Assembly: GCF_932294415.1 (NCBI RefSeq) | Contig: NC_065535.1 | Coordinates: forward strand, 14,651,282-14,715,281 | From: Quercus robur | Taxonomy: Eukaryota; Streptophyta; Magnoliopsida; Fagales; Fagaceae | Direction: 5' to 3' | DNA length: 64,000 bases | In this document: positions 63,115-64,000 of the stretch, piece after piece | Numbering within the stretch: position 1 is the first letter of the stretch | Layout of the letters: every line of letters starts with the position of its first letter | Translations under genes and position numbers: made by a program | The notes under the pieces: generated by a model | Databases searched by the model: none | Told to the model about the DNA's origin: nothing | What the model saw: only the letters and a program-made list of their open reading frames with translations

Positions 63115-63389
63115 ATGGAAAAAGAAAAGGATTAGGAGAGAGATAAGGAGGAGGAGGACGTTGAGAAGCAGAAGCAAACGCCAAACATAATGCCAATGAA
63201 AGCAGTGACCCATGATGCTTATGGTGGAGGAATGTATGGTACTGAGCCAGGCCAACCAAAGAAACCAGTAAAGCCACCAACCAGTGAAACCCAGAGTGCT
63301 AATGGGCCTGTTGAGGCCACCAAGCACACCCTCCTCCCTCAACTGGTGATCGAGATATTGATATCACTGGCCAATCTTACATTCAGTAA
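63115..63389 (+). pseudogene. Small Gly/Pro-rich plant gene with an early stop and a frameshift
   Basis: The frame from ATG 63115 meets TAG at 63133-63135, then stays open with acidic/basic residues. It runs through HDAYGGGMYGTEPGQPKKPVKPP and SETQSANGPVEATKH to about 63327. From about 63328-63340 the sensible reading moves by one base into STGDRDIDITGQSYIQ and stops at TAA 63387-63389. That short polar C-terminus looks conserved, whereas the original frame runs into an AT-rich hydrophobic tail. An ATG at 63190 could still start a shortened protein. I recall similar small proteins of unknown function in other plants but cannot name the family. The TATA box upstream suits a once-expressed gene. 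Sequencing error is a real alternative for the shift. Confidence 0.55.
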
Positions 63390-63419
63390 CTATTTTGTGA
63401 ATTTATTGTTTCTGTTTTA

Positions 63420-64000
63420 GAATTCCAGTTTCTTTATATTTCGTTTGTATTTTGGTTTTTGTTCTAGTTGATATTCATCAACTTTGTTGTTGATCTACAC
63501 GTTTGTTTACTTCAAATTTGGCCTAAGTTTAATTATACATGGTCCTGTGAAAATCGAAGATATTGGATGAAACTGAAATTAGCAAGATATATAGCATTAG
63601 AGCATGAGAAGGATATTGTGTGTGTTCCTTGAGTGTAATTGAAATTATAAAGATCACTACTGTAATTGGAAGTTTTGGACAAGGAAGGAAGGAAGAAAAT
63701 ATGAGGCACATGATCGAAGATTTTATGGGATTTTAATTTGGGTGTTTTTTTTTTTTTTTTTTTGGCTGAATGAAAAAGGGGGTCTCCAGTGTGGGCTCAT
63801 CGACCCCACGCCACGTGACGGTAATAGGTAATACCACGTGTACCACACAGGTCTTGCTGGAGTTATCGCTCAAACTGCTCCTCTCTGGGTGCAAAATAAG
63901 GACTCCTACCATCAAGTCACACCCTGTGTGGTTAATTTGAACGTTATGCATCATGATATGTCATGATTGAGGAATATTAACATACATTGAATATTTAAGA
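63420..64000. other. Spacer downstream of the small gene
   Basis: A T run lies at 63747-63763, with two CACGTG motifs 23 bases apart (63812-63817 and 63835-63840) in a GC-richer patch. These could belong to a promoter of a gene beyond the window. No coding frame seen. Confidence 0.5.

Overview
This is plant nuclear DNA: spliced genes with GT-AG introns and long AT-rich spacers full of plant-type transposons. The genes include a chloroplast FtsH protease, a brassinosteroid-signalling kinase and plant-only DUF families. I infer a woody eudicot, and the transposon flavour reminds me of Fagaceae, but I cannot confirm a species from this window alone.

Layout. 1-3.45 kb is spacer with one possible small DNA element and a clear Mutator-type foldback element (9-bp target duplication). 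3,460-14,176 is a complete 10.7-kb Ty3/gypsy LTR retrotransposon of the Tat type. Its two LTRs are 675 bp each and about 1.8 % diverged. It has one gag-pol frame broken by four stops, two RNase H domains, eight 81-bp tandem repeats and an antisense, intron-containing gene with its own TATA box. 14.8-15.65 kb is a solo LTR of a related element. 15.9-17.4 kb is a Pack-MULE-like element. 18.0-19.1 kb is a Harbinger-like element.

The cellular genes are: type A FtsH (+, 19,711-22,972, 5 exons, 719 aa); a BSK1-like receptor-like cytoplasmic kinase (-, 29,400-23,248, 9 exons, 524 aa), convergent with FtsH and only 275 bp away; a DUF630/DUF632 protein (-, 41,929-37,262, 4 exons, 641 aa); a single-exon DUF241/BPS1-like protein (-, 52,267-51,371, 298 aa); and a small conserved-looking gene near 63.1-63.4 kb that has an early stop and a frameshift.

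The rest is spacer with small mobile elements: foldback elements at 31.4 and 52.7 kb, three related hAT-like MITEs (42.7, 45.6, 47.6 kb), tRNA-derived SINE copies with A and B boxes, a second Harbinger-like element (59.8-60.7 kb) and a 5'-truncated LINE with poly(A) and an 11-bp target duplication (60.9-62.9 kb). The cellular genes are unrelated single loci and form no operon or cluster. The best candidate for something unusual is the spliced antisense gene with its own promoter inside the Tat retrotransposon, together with the hairpin-bearing 81-bp repeat array beside it. Antisense ORFs in this lineage are known in general, so this may be a well-resolved example and not a new system.
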